DNA of 64,000 nt, taken from contig OX104115.1 of assembly GCA_944474755.1 (NCBI GenBank), positions 56,548,648 through 56,612,647 on the forward strand, read 5' to 3'. This document shows, piece after piece, positions 24,554 to 36,390 of the stretch. Below the pieces are notes generated by a model, which saw nothing but the letters and a program-made list of their open reading frames with translations, was not told the origin of the DNA and made no database searches. Each line of letters starts with the position of its first letter. The first letter of the stretch is position 1. Position numbers and translations under genes: made by a program. The DNA comes from Limnoperna fortunei. Lineage: Eukaryota; Mollusca; Bivalvia; Mytilida; Modiolidae.

Positions 24554-25750
24554 CGTTATTTGAAGTCCTTAAAATGTCCTTTTCATGGACAAATACTGTA
24601 CACTGGACCTACAAACATTCACATAGCCCACCACTAATTTTATGGTAATTGTTGTATACTGTACGGCCCACGCAGGGTAGATGTAATTGTGGTGTCTGCG
24701 AATGTACATTAAATTTTACTGGTTAAAGCTATGGCTGTTCTATAAAGAACGATTCATGTCTTTGTTTATAGTGTGTTGTATTTCTTTAAGCATTTAGTAA
24801 GGTGTATCATGATATGGGGGAAGCAACATTATCCTCAGAAACTGGCAATCAATGCGAATTAAGAGTAGAGCCAAGAACACCATTTTAGCTCGTAGTCGAG
24901 AAAACCTTGTCTGAAGTTGGGATTGAACTGTAATGATTAATTAATTAATTTCATAGGGAGTTTAAGTTAAACAAGACAAAACTATAGACACACCAGTAAT
25001 CAATTGTCCATGCAGTCCTCAAAGAAATACTTTGATACTGGCGTCAAGTGGCTCTAAGTTTAAAAAAAATAGAGTCAATCGAATATTTAGAAGCCGGATT
25101 CAATTAATTTTTTTCTGAAGTGATAAATATATTGTGATGTAAAAAGTAACGTTTTGAAGAAGGTTACTATTTTTGCTTGAGCGACAAATTAAAAAAAAAC
25201 ATCAGAACTCATTGACCAAAACATTTATCAGAAAATCCAATAGTTTCATAGCTCATAATTTCATACTAGTTTTACGATTATAACGAAAACAACAAGAAGC
25301 CAAGGAAAGAAGAGGTAAGAAATTAGACCAAGAACAACTCATTGATTAATTAAGTTTTGATGCCATTAGCAGCATGACTAAAATTAAAAGAGAATATGCT
25401 TAGGAAGGCATCCAACAGGAAGTTGTCCTACTATCCTGAAATTTTACTTGCGGAACCAGAATTAACAAACTGGCGTTAATGTCGGTCTACCACTTTTTGT
25501 GTGGCCTGGGATGACACTTTAAAACAGCGGCTGCTTATAAGTGGTTTTAATATGATCGTGTTAATGCGGGAATAATAACAAATAAAAAGGTATTGGCATG
25601 GGTATTTACCTAATTTAAAAATGCAAAGTCAGTATACTAGTACAACACAATTGGCTGTAGAAATGAATGAAAATACCAGTTGCAGACATTTTCGTTCTGT
25701 CACTAACTGATATTCACTGTAAAAGAATAAAGGAAATGCAAAACATGTTC
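24554..25750. other. AT-rich intergenic sequence, nothing assigned
   Basis: No coding pattern or repeat boundary was identified. Confidence 0.4.
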
Positions 25751-25759
25751 AGGGCTGAG

Positions 25760-25960
25760 TGTTGTGAAAGATTATTATTTTTGCTGTGACAGTTGTTTGT
25801 GTCTGTTATGGACACATTTTGCGCATCACAGTCTTTTTCCCATTCTGTTAGTCAAAATTTGACAGCGAAATATTTTTGCTGTGCCATTGTGTGTGTCTGT
25901 CATAAAAACTTTTGTGTGTCGGCCTTTCCTCCCGTTTTTTATTTCAAATTGACTGCTAGA
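25760..25960. repeat. Diverged tandem duplication, ~100-bp period
   Basis: Two related units each begin with 'atttttgctgtg' and continue 'tgtgtctgt' and later 'caaaatttgaca / caaattgactg'. They are clearly diverged and not coding. Confidence 0.5.
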
Positions 25961-25984
25961 ACAATATTTTCGTTGCCTTCCTAG

Positions 25985-26840
25985 ACTACTTTTTGTCTTT
26001 GCTTACTCAGTAAAGTTCGTCTTTTACAACTATATTACAGTTGAGTCATGCAAAAAATTATCTCAGTCAGTTAAAATTTAAAACAATTAAACTTATTGCA
26101 CGTCAATAAAACCCCATATATTTCAAAAGAGTAAGTAAATAAACCCGAACTATATTAAACTGTGAAATAAACCTATTAGTTTCTACTTGCATTTTGCGTG
26201 AATTCTTTGGTCTTCTTATAAACTTTGATGTTCAAACTGATTATTGGTTATATGTTTTGACATGCGGATTCATCTACTCTTTTAAATTTAGACGTTACTT
26301 TTTGGGGTTTACAAACAATGAACAAACATTAGTGTACAAGACGCGTGGTTTTGTTTCAAGTACGATTTTCAGATAAAATATTCTATTTAAAAAAGACGTA
26401 GATGCAAATGTTGTACTGGATACACGCTTAGATCTGAAAAATTAATTTATCCGTACGTGACATGTACATGGCATAGTAATGTTAATTATTATCTACCCTA
26501 TATATCGTTTGCTTAATAACAACTCTGATTAATTATGATGTCATACAGGTAAATCACACAGAAGACTTGAAGCTTTGCCTTTTTGTTAGACGGATGGATT
26601 GCTTATTACACAAAACACGCGTCTTTAATTATCTTAAAAACAGACATTCAAAAAACATTTTACATAGTGCTTTTTTATGTGTTAACTACAAATAGTTTTA
26701 AATAATCGTAGACGAATGCCTCAGCTGCCTTAAGATGACCGAAATCATGCAAACGGAATGTTGCTCTCTAGACTATTCAGGCTTATGTTACTAGTCAATT
26801 AGGTTGTCCCATGATATGTTCTTTATGGAATTCGCTATTA
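25985..26840. other. AT-rich intergenic sequence, nothing assigned
   Basis: A 60-codon frame at 26194-26376 has no recognised domain. I see no other feature. Confidence 0.4.
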
Positions 26841-27455
26841 GGGGTATGCAGGACACCATACGCCTGTTTTGTGAAAATTTCAAAAACGATAAAACATTTA
26901 TGGTCAATTTAATAATTTATTTCATTATTTACGCTTTATATCCATTAAATTAAAAATAATAATGAAAGGCTTATACCTATATTATCATTCCAATTTATAA
27001 ATGGTGGAAATAAAAAGTTTTCGCATAAATGAGTACAGTATTGTCCAAAATAATGAAAAGGAGATTTTTAACAAGAGAGGTAATTTTGACCAAAAGTACC
27101 ATTTTTAGCACTTTTTGACCAGTTTTTCCCAATGGACAAAAATTTAACTCAGAAAACCTATTTTTCTTTCCATCACTAAAATGTATAACAATTGCTTGAA
27201 ATTATATCAAAAAGTAAGAAAATTTCATTGGACAAAAGTTTTTTAATCTTTATTTTAGTGCATTTTTTATTCTCTTCTCTGTATAATCTATTAGAATATT
27301 AAAAATTTCAATGATCAACCCCTCGAAAATAAGCTCTGAAACCCTTATTTTTTATATTAAATTATCTTAACTTGAATGTATAAAAATCTAACTATATGGC
27401 GAATTTAAAAAAATTCATTGACAAATTATTTTCAGTGAAAGTGTCCTGCATCCCC
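26841..27455. mobile_element. Possible MITE with 15-17-bp inverted ends
   Basis: Left end GGGGTATGCAGGACACC (26841-26857) and right end GTGTCCTGCATCCCC (27441-27455) are inverse repeats with one indel. About 580 bp of AT-rich non-coding DNA lie between. A target-site duplication is not evident, so the call rests on the paired ends alone. Confidence 0.5.
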
Positions 27456-27479
27456 GTAAATATTACATCCCATTCTTGA

Positions 27480-28310
27480 CTGCTCTAGATCGGGACATCC
27501 TGTCGTAAGTACACAGGGCCATGACAACACTTTAAGATTTTGCACCTTCGTAAGGTTTCCAGACGTAGTTTTACAGCCAGGTTCATATAGGGATAAAGCC
27601 CGATCAGTACGAGGACTGTATGTAACAGATTACGAGCTCTCCATATCCGGGCAAGAAGACCAGCGAAACGCTGTGTTTTTACATTCACGTTATAGAGTAG
27701 CACAATTTGCATGGCTAGACTTCATTTACGACACCGCTTACCGAATTTGAACAACGTTATGTTCTCTAATGAGTCTCGTTTCCACATAGACAGCAGCTAC
27801 GACCGCTTTAGAGCATATCTCCGTCAAGATGAACATTACGTTGATTTATGCGTGCTTCAACGTCAGTCGTTTTGCGGAGGACGTGTTATGGTGTGGGGAT
27901 ACATGCAACCGGTCGAACCACTCTGCAAGTCAATAGATTGAACTTTGAACGCTGTACTATGTAGGTACGAAATACTTCAAAGGCATGCCATTGCATTCAT
28001 ACAGAACCAAGGTTCACACTGACGTTTTAACAATACAATGCATGACGGCATGTTGCAAGCGTTGTTGCAAATTTCCCTGAACAACATAATATCAATGTTT
28101 TTAAGCGGCCGGATGTATAATCAGATCTGTCATCTACAGAACATATATGGGACGAACTTGAGCAGATATTACGTCGTTAACCAACCACACTAGTTACGTA
28201 GCCGAAAATGGATCCAAACCTAGTAAACATTTGGAATAACATTCTAAAGCTTTCCTGATTTATGTTGTCATCAATGAGGCAGCGTTGTTCTGCTTGTATT
28301 GATGTGCATG
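27480..28310 (+). pseudogene. Tc1/mariner-like transposase remnant
   Basis: Family motifs appear in the expected order across shifted frames. About 27485-27505 holds a fragment like the GRPR region. The frame 27711-27941 encodes the first part of the DDE core: NNVMFSNESRFHIDSSYDRF, matching FSDESRF with D changed to N, and later GGRVMVWGYM, matching GGSVMVWGGI. About 28135-28165 gives STEHIWDELEQILRR, matching IEHLWDEL, and about 28270-28310 gives SMRQRCSACIDVHG, the C-terminal motif. The replaced catalytic Asp and several frameshifts show it is dead. Confidence 0.8.
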
Positions 28311-30767
28311 GGTGTTTTTTGTATAGTTCGTGGGTAGCACATTTTGCGTGATCTGTCGTTTTTCAAGAAAGTAACGAATTTTATCTTTGACTTAATTAAA
28401 CTTACTACCATTTATTTGTGTTTGCTTATTTTTACTTGAAACATGTGGACAGTTTTTTTTCTATTAGTATAAAATGAAAACAAAAACTGTTATTATTTTG
28501 TACTGGTTTTTCCTATAAGGATGTTAGATAATAAATATGAATTGGGGGAGGTGGGGCTTTACATTTATAATTTGCCAAATTTAATGCAATGTTTTAAAGT
28601 ATTATTTCGTGATAAAATACGAGAACTCAATGTGTCTCTACATAATGTCATAATGTTTGGTTTAATAGTTAAAACATTCGGCAGAAATTATACAATTATT
28701 GAAATTTATACAATTACAAGGCTGGAGAAAAAAGTTGTAAATGATATTTTACGATTAATCCTTAGTTATTTGTTTTTCGTCCTTGCATTTCTGTTATAAA
28801 TTGGCATTTTCACACAAACGAATTAGAAATATTATCAGATTTTTGCCTGGTCATGATAAAACTAAATTAATTTTACCGTTGCATATTAACGCTTTGCCTA
28901 TTTTCGAAAGTATAAACATATTCGATAGGAAACATTTACGATAAATAATAATTATAATGTATAGTGTTTTCTTTTATATAGCTACACGTCAATTAAAGGG
29001 TTCAATGTTGATTAGGAACCTATAAATCAGTTTTACTAGTCCCAGTGTGTATTGAATATCAATTCAAACACAACACGTGCATCTTCGTCTGCTTTTGTTG
29101 ATTTGAATAATTATATTTTATTATTTGTCTATTGTTTTGTACCTGGATAAAAACCTCTATTTTTATTAGACAAGATTAGATATGATAAGTTTAATTTAAA
29201 GCCGGAATATGACAACAACTGTATTTTTAAATTTATTTTCGGTTCGGTATGCAAGACGATTTGAATATCGTTGTGGCAGTCAAATGTCGACTGAGTAAAT
29301 GGTTAAGAAGACTGCGACGGTCTAAATGTGGCCACGCCAGACATAAAGAGACAGTCCCAGCAATGTTTAAATCTTTTTATTTGTGTAGTCTTTTAGAGTC
29401 AACATCAATCAGTGACAGACAAAAACCGACTACTTTCTTGCAGGCAGTAATGCAAGATGATTTGCAAGTAACATTGCGGAACATTTTGCAACTTACCTAC
29501 TAGACATCAACCCACCGCTTTTGGTTTATACGGTTTTTACATAACAAGTTAAATTGTGTTGAGTATAATGTTAATGGTTTTTTAACCCGTCTTTTCGCCA
29601 GTCCCGGTTAATACAAATTATCTGAAGTCAGAGAACATAATTCGATTTTGCGGAAATAACCATATTTACAGTAATTTTTGTGACAGGTTCTGAAAGATAT
29701 TCTAACTCTTGGTTTACATTTAGGCTCCTAAAATACTATTTAATAATAATATAAAAAACAATTTGTGTTGTAATCATTTTTTCATCATTAAGGAGTCCGT
29801 CATACTTTCATCGTTAACGCAGTGAACACATTGATACTATATTTACTAATAAAAGCATATCGTTTCCATATCATCAATTTGTTTTTTGATTGGCAGTAGT
29901 GCTGTTTTGGACGATCTATTAACAAACCAGTGGAAATCCATAAGTGCAAATTTTTTGCTTAACATTTCCACTAGATGCAGTGATAGTTGAAGAATTAATA
30001 AGCGTTAAAATGCAATATGTTTCTTTTACTTATTTTTTCCCAAGTTGTCATTGAATCCGAATAAAAAAGTTCATTCAATCTGTACAGTTCAGAAATTTAA
30101 GAGGAAAATAGTTATATATTGATGATATCTATCTGCTAGTTGGTTTGTTGTTGTACAAGTTTCACAAAAATATATGCAAATAGTTAACATTTCTTTTTTA
30201 AAAATCTGTTTAAGTCTACTTTAAATTCAGATCGCCTATATTGTATATGCCATTTCTATTTCAGTGGGAATATATTTAAATTAAGATGTACCTTTTATAA
30301 ACAAATTTGACTACATTGTGTTTTTTTATTCCTAGCTGTATAATTAAAAGACCACAATATATTGTGTTTTTTGTTATGTAAAACCTTCTAAAACGTTTAG
30401 TATCATACTTTGTAATCAGTTGTGAATTTTTTAAACATACATGTATATTCATCATTATAATCACACCAAAGAATTTTACCGTTGATATATTTTATTGCTA
30501 GAAAACGGAATGATATAAAGATTCTCGTGTTAAGCAAAAACGACATATAGTATAGGGGAGGCAACTGTTAAAAGAAAAACCAACCATGACAAAAGTGAGG
30601 TCCATATGATTATGAAATATGAATAAAATAAAAAACAAAATTATCGACACAACATGGTTTTGAGAAAACGTGTATTTACAAAAATTAAAATAAATTTTTG
30701 TTCTTGCCGTATAATCTAACACTTTTCACAGTTGAACACTGGTTTGGTCAACATCATCGATTTATTG
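28311..30767. other. AT-rich intergenic sequence, nothing assigned
   Basis: Frames at 28521-28799, 29249-29503 and 30276-30464 carry no recognised domain. The 29249 frame includes a repeated MQDDL motif but no known fold. No RNA gene or repeat boundary was identified. Confidence 0.4.
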
Positions 30768-31034
30768 AGGGAGCTTTGATGGCCGAGTGGGTAAGGTAGT
30801 TCGTCTACTATTAATCCCGTGGTCTTTCGATACTGAGATTTCGATTTCAAGTCCCACTGTGAGCACGATGTGCTCAACTCCAATTTTAAATGACAAGGAT
30901 TGCCACGGATTACAGCTTTTCCTACCGTCAGGTGTTTTCTCCCGGAACACCGGATTCCTATCAAAATAAAGACTGGGCCGTATATAGCTGATAAAATGCT
31001 AAAAGTGGCGTTAAACACCATTCAAACAAACAAA
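30768..31034 (+). mobile_element. Full-length tRNA-derived SINE, diverged
   Basis: The head carries a good A box (tggccgagtggg, about 30779-30790) but a decayed B box ('gatttcaagtccc', 30843-30855). Body ('gacaaggattgcca', 'cccggaacaccggatt') and tail ('ggcgttaaacaccattcaaa') are intact. It is on the same strand as the copy at 23032. Confidence 0.85.
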
Positions 31035-31060
31035 TTGTTTTGTTGATCGCTTCGTCATAA

Positions 31061-31101
31061 GTCAGGGTTTCTGTGCTCACATGTGGGCAGGAAACCCTGA
31101 C
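31061..31101. repeat. Perfect 11-bp inverted repeat touching the MITE end
   Basis: GTCAGGGTTTC (31061-31071) pairs with GAAACCCTGAC (31091-31101) across a 19-nt loop, directly adjoining the left end of the MITE at 31102. It may be an older small insertion that was itself hit, or an outer part of the same composite element. Confidence 0.7.
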
Positions 31102-31471
31102 AAACTTAGCTAGGAAATTCCCGGGCTAGAAGTGACTATTTTGATTGGCTGCATTATACCTGAATGTAACCAATCAAAAGCTCGCTTTCATTCACGACGT
31201 TGTTAAGGGATATCCCGATGTCTATTGTAAATAAACCAAACAGATGTGTTGCATAGACCATATGAAAATCAGTGTATTTTGCACAGTAGTGTTAATAGTT
31301 TGTTAGCACTGTATTATGTATTAGTTGCGTTACGTTTTCTTCCCACTCAAGAATGAGTGAGAATGACTACTGCCAAACACTTGCTTATTTCAATCAATTG
31401 TATTGGTTGATATTTTGAAGATTTGACGTCATTTGAAAACCTTCTAGCCCGGGAATTTCCTAGCTAAGTTT
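31102..31471. mobile_element. MITE, 370 bp, perfect 31-bp terminal inverted repeats
   Basis: Left end 31102-31132 (starts AAACTTAGCTAGGAAATTCC) is the exact reverse complement of 31441-31471. No coding potential. A second inverted pair lies inside (TTTTGATTGG near 31139 with CCAATCAAAA near 31170). Exact arms imply recent activity or strong constraint. I could not identify a clean target-site duplication, so the superfamily is not assigned. Confidence 0.85.
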
Positions 31472-32200
31472 TATATATTGACCGGAATGTTTAGTTCTGA
31501 AAAAACATGTATAAGCAGGAAAGCATTTATACAGAAATTTAAAGTTGATTAAACATTAAAGATACGCCAAGCAAAAAAAAATTCAAAGAACAATTCAAAT
31601 GCTTTTGTAATGAGATTGAATAGCACTGAGAGAGGGTTGCAAATTCCCCAAGAGAAGCAATTTCAGCAACTGCATCCAGGTTAAACTAAACGTCACAGAG
31701 CCATATAATCTGGCGTCAATCTCACTGAACAACATCATCTAATTTTGTTGCGAGAAAAACAATTTGTGACAAACAGGTACTGCACTAACATAGCTAATTA
31801 AAATTACATTCGATGCCAATCAATTAAGGCATTGTGCAAAAGCAGCAACAAAATATAAGATGTGTTTTACATGACTACAACTAGTTAAGGAAGTACTCTA
31901 AAATATTGGGCTATATTTCTTAATCTGAATATAATATATGTACTGGTAATAAATATACTTTAATTTGCAAAGGTTCCACGATACCATTTCAAGCAATAGT
32001 TCACATACAGTGGTAAGTGATTGTAACCAGATGGAGCCGCCATGCTGACTGCCCAATGAATGAATCCAGTGAAAATACGTCACAAACTATGACTGATATA
32101 TATCTAGCAGAATCTAGCAAGTTTCTATCATCTACTCTTGTAAAAAAATTCAACTAATAGTGTGTTAGACAACAACTGTTTCTATCCCCAATTTCACGCT
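31472..32200. other. Intergenic sequence before the LINE remnant
   Basis: A minus-strand frame at 31898-32083 (GSQHGGSIWLQSLTTVCELL) looks more protein-like than its surroundings and may be part of an interspersed repeat. I cannot assign it. Confidence 0.3.
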
Positions 32201-32212
32201 TGAAATCAAGTT

Positions 32213-35200
32213 TTGACTTTAACATTTACAGTTGAAGAACTACGTGAAATGATTCTACAACTGTCAGAAAAAGTAACCAAAAAACCTGTAATGAAATATC
32301 AGGATGCACAATATATGGCTCCTGTAATTTGTGTTTTGGTAGAATCAACACATGCCACCACAACGCAATGTGAATTTATGTATAAATCCATTGCCACAAA
32401 AACATGCCAGCTGGAAAACAGTGAAAATATAAATTTGTTAAATTGCCCAACTACCTACAGCAAGGAATCATAGAATAGCACCCTATCAAAAAAGAAGATA
32501 AATTCTAACTTATGTTGAAAGGCATCAGCACAAGAGGCCTTAAGAGCGCCGATGCATGCACAAATAGTGGAGCTGATATTAGTAAATAGAAGTGATGAAA
32601 GAAAATGACCTGTCCGGGTTCATAAACGTGGTTATCCATGTTGGTGGAAATGACTAGAGGAATGGCGAATCATCATACAGCATACACTAGTTGTACAAAC
32701 AAGTTTACTTTTATTAGCGAAACCCAAAACTGACCAAAATACTGTTGCAATGCTTTCTGGTATACCATTAAGAAAGGACACAAATGGCATAATTTGTATG
32801 AAAAAATTAAATCTTACCATTAAATTCATTGATCACTATAGATCATTTTTAGCAATTTTAAAATCAGGTATAATCTTTACCTCAGTGATGTTGTATATCT
32901 CTCTAGAAAGGGTACATCTGTCTTTTTACACAACATTGACCTGTAAATATTTTAACACACAGGAAATGTGGTGGTCAATCTTGTATGTATGTATGATGGC
33001 GAACCTGACCACAACATGAAAACTTGTAAACATGGTCAAAAAGTACAATGTGGTAGTTGTGGTAATTATAGTCACAAGGGAACGTTCCGTGAAAGTATTC
33101 AAAATAGGAAATTGCAAAGAAGATATCCAAAATCTAAGATGTCATTTAATCAAATTCATTGCTCTTATAGATACGAAATTCTTAAAGATAATTGTTCAGA
33201 ATGCCATTATTTGAAAAGTACATGTAACTAATTATTAGTTCAAGAAAACTCCACAGTCAATAATACAGAAAAGTTGTCACAAAGAGATATGTACAGATAC
33301 GAGACAACTTGGACACACATTTGAGTGCCAAACATGCGTTTTAAGACCTGCCAAAAATAATGAATTAATCAGTAGTAACTTATTGAATTAGAGTAAAAAT
33401 GATTAATGTATGATGCATATCTCTGAGGAAACTTCTGTTAATGATAACTTATTGTTTGTACACCCTGAGGCCAATTTGTCAATTCATATGATTTCCTGTG
33501 CGTTCTAAGCTTTTATAATTATGTTCATATCCTCTTTGTGTTAAAAGAACTTATCAAACACCATATGGCCTTGATAATTTTAAGGGTGTGATGTTTAAGT
33601 AACAAACATTAAATCCTTATGGTTTTGAAGATAATATGGGTACCACTATATGCTCTCATAATATTAACAGAATAGAGAACAAAACAGATGAAAAAAGTCA
33701 AAGCATTTTATTATCAAAGTTAAAACCAAACATATCAGGCATTTTTGAAACTTTTTTGTCTCGCAAAACGTATGGTTATCTTCTTGATATTCCTAGATAC
33801 ATTATTGAAACCAATATAAATGAAAGACCTTTCTTAGTATCGTTTGTTTAAAGATAACCACAATCACAGATATCTTGGTTTGCAAATTGTGAAAGGGAAC
33901 TTGAATTGGCAATAAATATGAATTATGACATTACATTTATAGGTGATCTACATTTTAATTTTATGATACCTTTAAACTACCACAAAGATGGGTAGACGTT
34001 ATAAATACTTATCATTTTCATCAGATAATAAAAGAGCACATGAGGGTCACTAATGAAACAAAGACTTGAATAGACCATATTTATGTTTACGATCTCGAAA
34101 TGGTAAAATTACCATTTGTGACCACTACCTTCTGTTAATAAGAAAACAGGAGCTAGTAAAAAAACTTTAACGAGAACCTCTTTTTGTCAGATGTTGAAAA
34201 GGCACTTTTGAATGAAATAGAGTATGAAAGTGATCCCTCAATTTGTTATTTCATAATATTTTAAATTCCTTACTAGATAAACATGCCTCATTAATTACCA
34301 AAAGAGTTAAAAGAGATGAGGCAACTTGAATAGTACAGTGAAGAAATAAATCAGGCGAGAGTCTTAAAAGATACATATAAAGCGTATGGTATTTAACTTA
34401 ATCTAAAATACTAAAAATTTAAAAAAAACCACAATATTATACTGAAATGACAAATAATCCTAAAAATTCAAACAATCTTTGTACTAAACGTGGGATGTAT
34501 AGATTCTCTGATAACTCTTTGAATTTGTTTTAATCCTACAAGGACTCAACAAGTTAAATTGTGTAATGTTTTCTCAGGAATCAAGAAGTGAAATTCGGAG
34601 TTCCCCAAGGATCAATACTAGGCTCCTAACTGTTCGATCTATTTATACATGATTTACCTTTGTATCTTGATAAATGTTTGACGGATCTATATGTAGGTTA
34701 TAACACATTAAATTACATGTCATAACATGGAAAATATACCCTGGTTTTGCAAAATGAAATGTAAAAAGAATTTCGTTGAAAATTGGTGTAAAGAAAATGA
34801 TGTGTTTATTAATCCCAACAATAGCGGCTAGCTAGCAATAGTTAAGTCCACCACGAATGATATACACATCCCACTTACCTCAAAGATCAGACTGATGCCA
34901 ACCTGGGTCATCTTCGTTTTCCTGCATACGCGAAAGTTTAAGACTCATAAAACACACCTCAAGAGATGTATGCAGTGAATAGAAATAAGATGTTTTCTAA
35001 ACTGTTTAGCATTTCTGACAAAAATACAAGCAATCCAATAAATTTAAAAAGATCTGTCACGGTAAAGGAACAACAACAAAAATGTTACATACGGCAAATG
35101 AGGGAATTGCAGCACACTAATTGCTAGTCATCAGTAGACGACGGTCTCTAAGATTATCGTCAAATAGACAGAACAATTTTTTACGAAAATAGATTCAGTT
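32213..35200 (+). pseudogene. Decayed non-LTR retrotransposon (LINE), CR1/L2-like layout
   Basis: Parts appear in the expected order but in broken frames. A coiled ORF1 start (EELREMILQLSEKV, 32213-32473) comes first. An SGNH-hydrolase-like segment follows: VIHVGGND near 32630 and, on plus, IPLRKDTNGIICMKK then FIDHYRSFL near 32760-32850. A Cys/His zinc-knuckle stretch lies at 33000-33230 (HNMKTCKHGQKVQCGSCGNY, then SHKGTF). Endonuclease pieces follow: a start near 33640-33850 (LKPNISGIFETFLSRKTYGY), ITFIGDLHFNF near 33930 and IDHIYVYDL near 34070. Reverse-transcriptase motifs end the series: FGVPQGSILGS, then LFDLFIHDLPLYLDKC near 34595-34680. The YADD motif has decayed. Many stops rule out function. 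ORF1 with SGNH and zinc knuckles is known from CR1/L2-type elements. Confidence 0.75.
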
Positions 35201-36233
35201 TACGCCTTTTGAAAAATGTTATATTTTAGATATGTTATAATATATTTTTTCTAAACGCTTGCAGATATTCAGCTAATATTTGGTATGCAAGTCAACCATG
35301 AACCAAATATCTTTTCGGTCTAATGATTTGTAACAAAATTATAGCCCTTGGACTTACATGTATACAATTTTTTTTACTGGTAGGTGACTTAGTATTGCCT
35401 GAGCACTATTATCCAAAATCGTTTAAATGGGCATTTCGTTTACAACACATTATGTATAATTATAGAAGCGTGAATTTGTTATGTTTTATTAATAGAAAAG
35501 TCCAATTCCCAGAAATTTTCACCATACAGGACAAACATATTTTGCTTGTTTGAACCAACTCGTTTAGGGAAACTTTATTTTTGGTTCATCTGGATTTTTC
35601 AGATCTAGTAGAAAGAACATGTGTCTAACCATGTCGATATTTACATAATTTTGATGGATAGTAGTATATTCGTTTCAAATATTTTACCTCAAAGAAATAT
35701 TAATATATAAGGAAAATTGGATTCCTATTGAGTTACTATAGTCATATTGAATTTGATGTTTGCTAATTTTGGGCGCAATATTTGCATACTGATATATAGT
35801 TCTATCCTATAAAAATTTTTTCAACAAGGTACATGTACAAACTTGCACTAAGATTTGAAGAGATTTTTGTTTCTAGTATACATAACCATTCAGGGAAAAA
35901 GTTATTTCCTATATTTTATTCACGAAGTAAATATGTCAATATGCATTAGTAAACTCTTTTACGACCAAACGTCCTGATAACAATGATTGCCAATATAGCC
36001 TAAGGGAATTTAAACACTTATGAAATGAAATGACCTTCAAGATAAGTATGGCAACTGAATAAACAAATAGTTGTTGGAAGATTATATATTCCTTTTTCCT
36101 ATATCTAACAGAGCAAAAGAATACTTTAATTGGTGATTTTCTACGTTAAATTTTAATGAACAACCTTTTCGAAGTATCGAAGACATAAAAAAGCACAAAT
36201 GGTTACAGTGAACATACGGAACTAATAAACGAT

Positions 36234-36390
36234 CTATGTTCATATCGCAGCATTGTGCCCTACTTTAAAGCTAATGCAATTGGAATTATTAGCAGTTAAT
36301 GGGCATTATAATAATGTTTGAGTGCTTTCTAATACAATTATTATTGAGGATGTATGGCGTACATATAGTTTAATCATATAGTAAATTATA
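36234..36390 (+). promoter_or_regulatory. Conserved 5' flank of the GPCR array
   Basis: A block at 36331-36359 (AATACAATTATTATTGAGGA, then tgtatggcg), ending about 30 bp before the ATG, is shared with 4793-4821 and 41593-41615 at a similar distance from each copy's start. A second block ('attgtgccctact', near 36252) is shared with copy 2. These are the best candidates for promoter elements of this receptor family. There is no canonical TATA box at a fixed place. Confidence 0.35.

Noticed and set aside
29249..29503. An 84-codon frame with two MQDDL motifs
   Set aside because: No recognised domain, and the motif repeat is too short to indicate a protein family.
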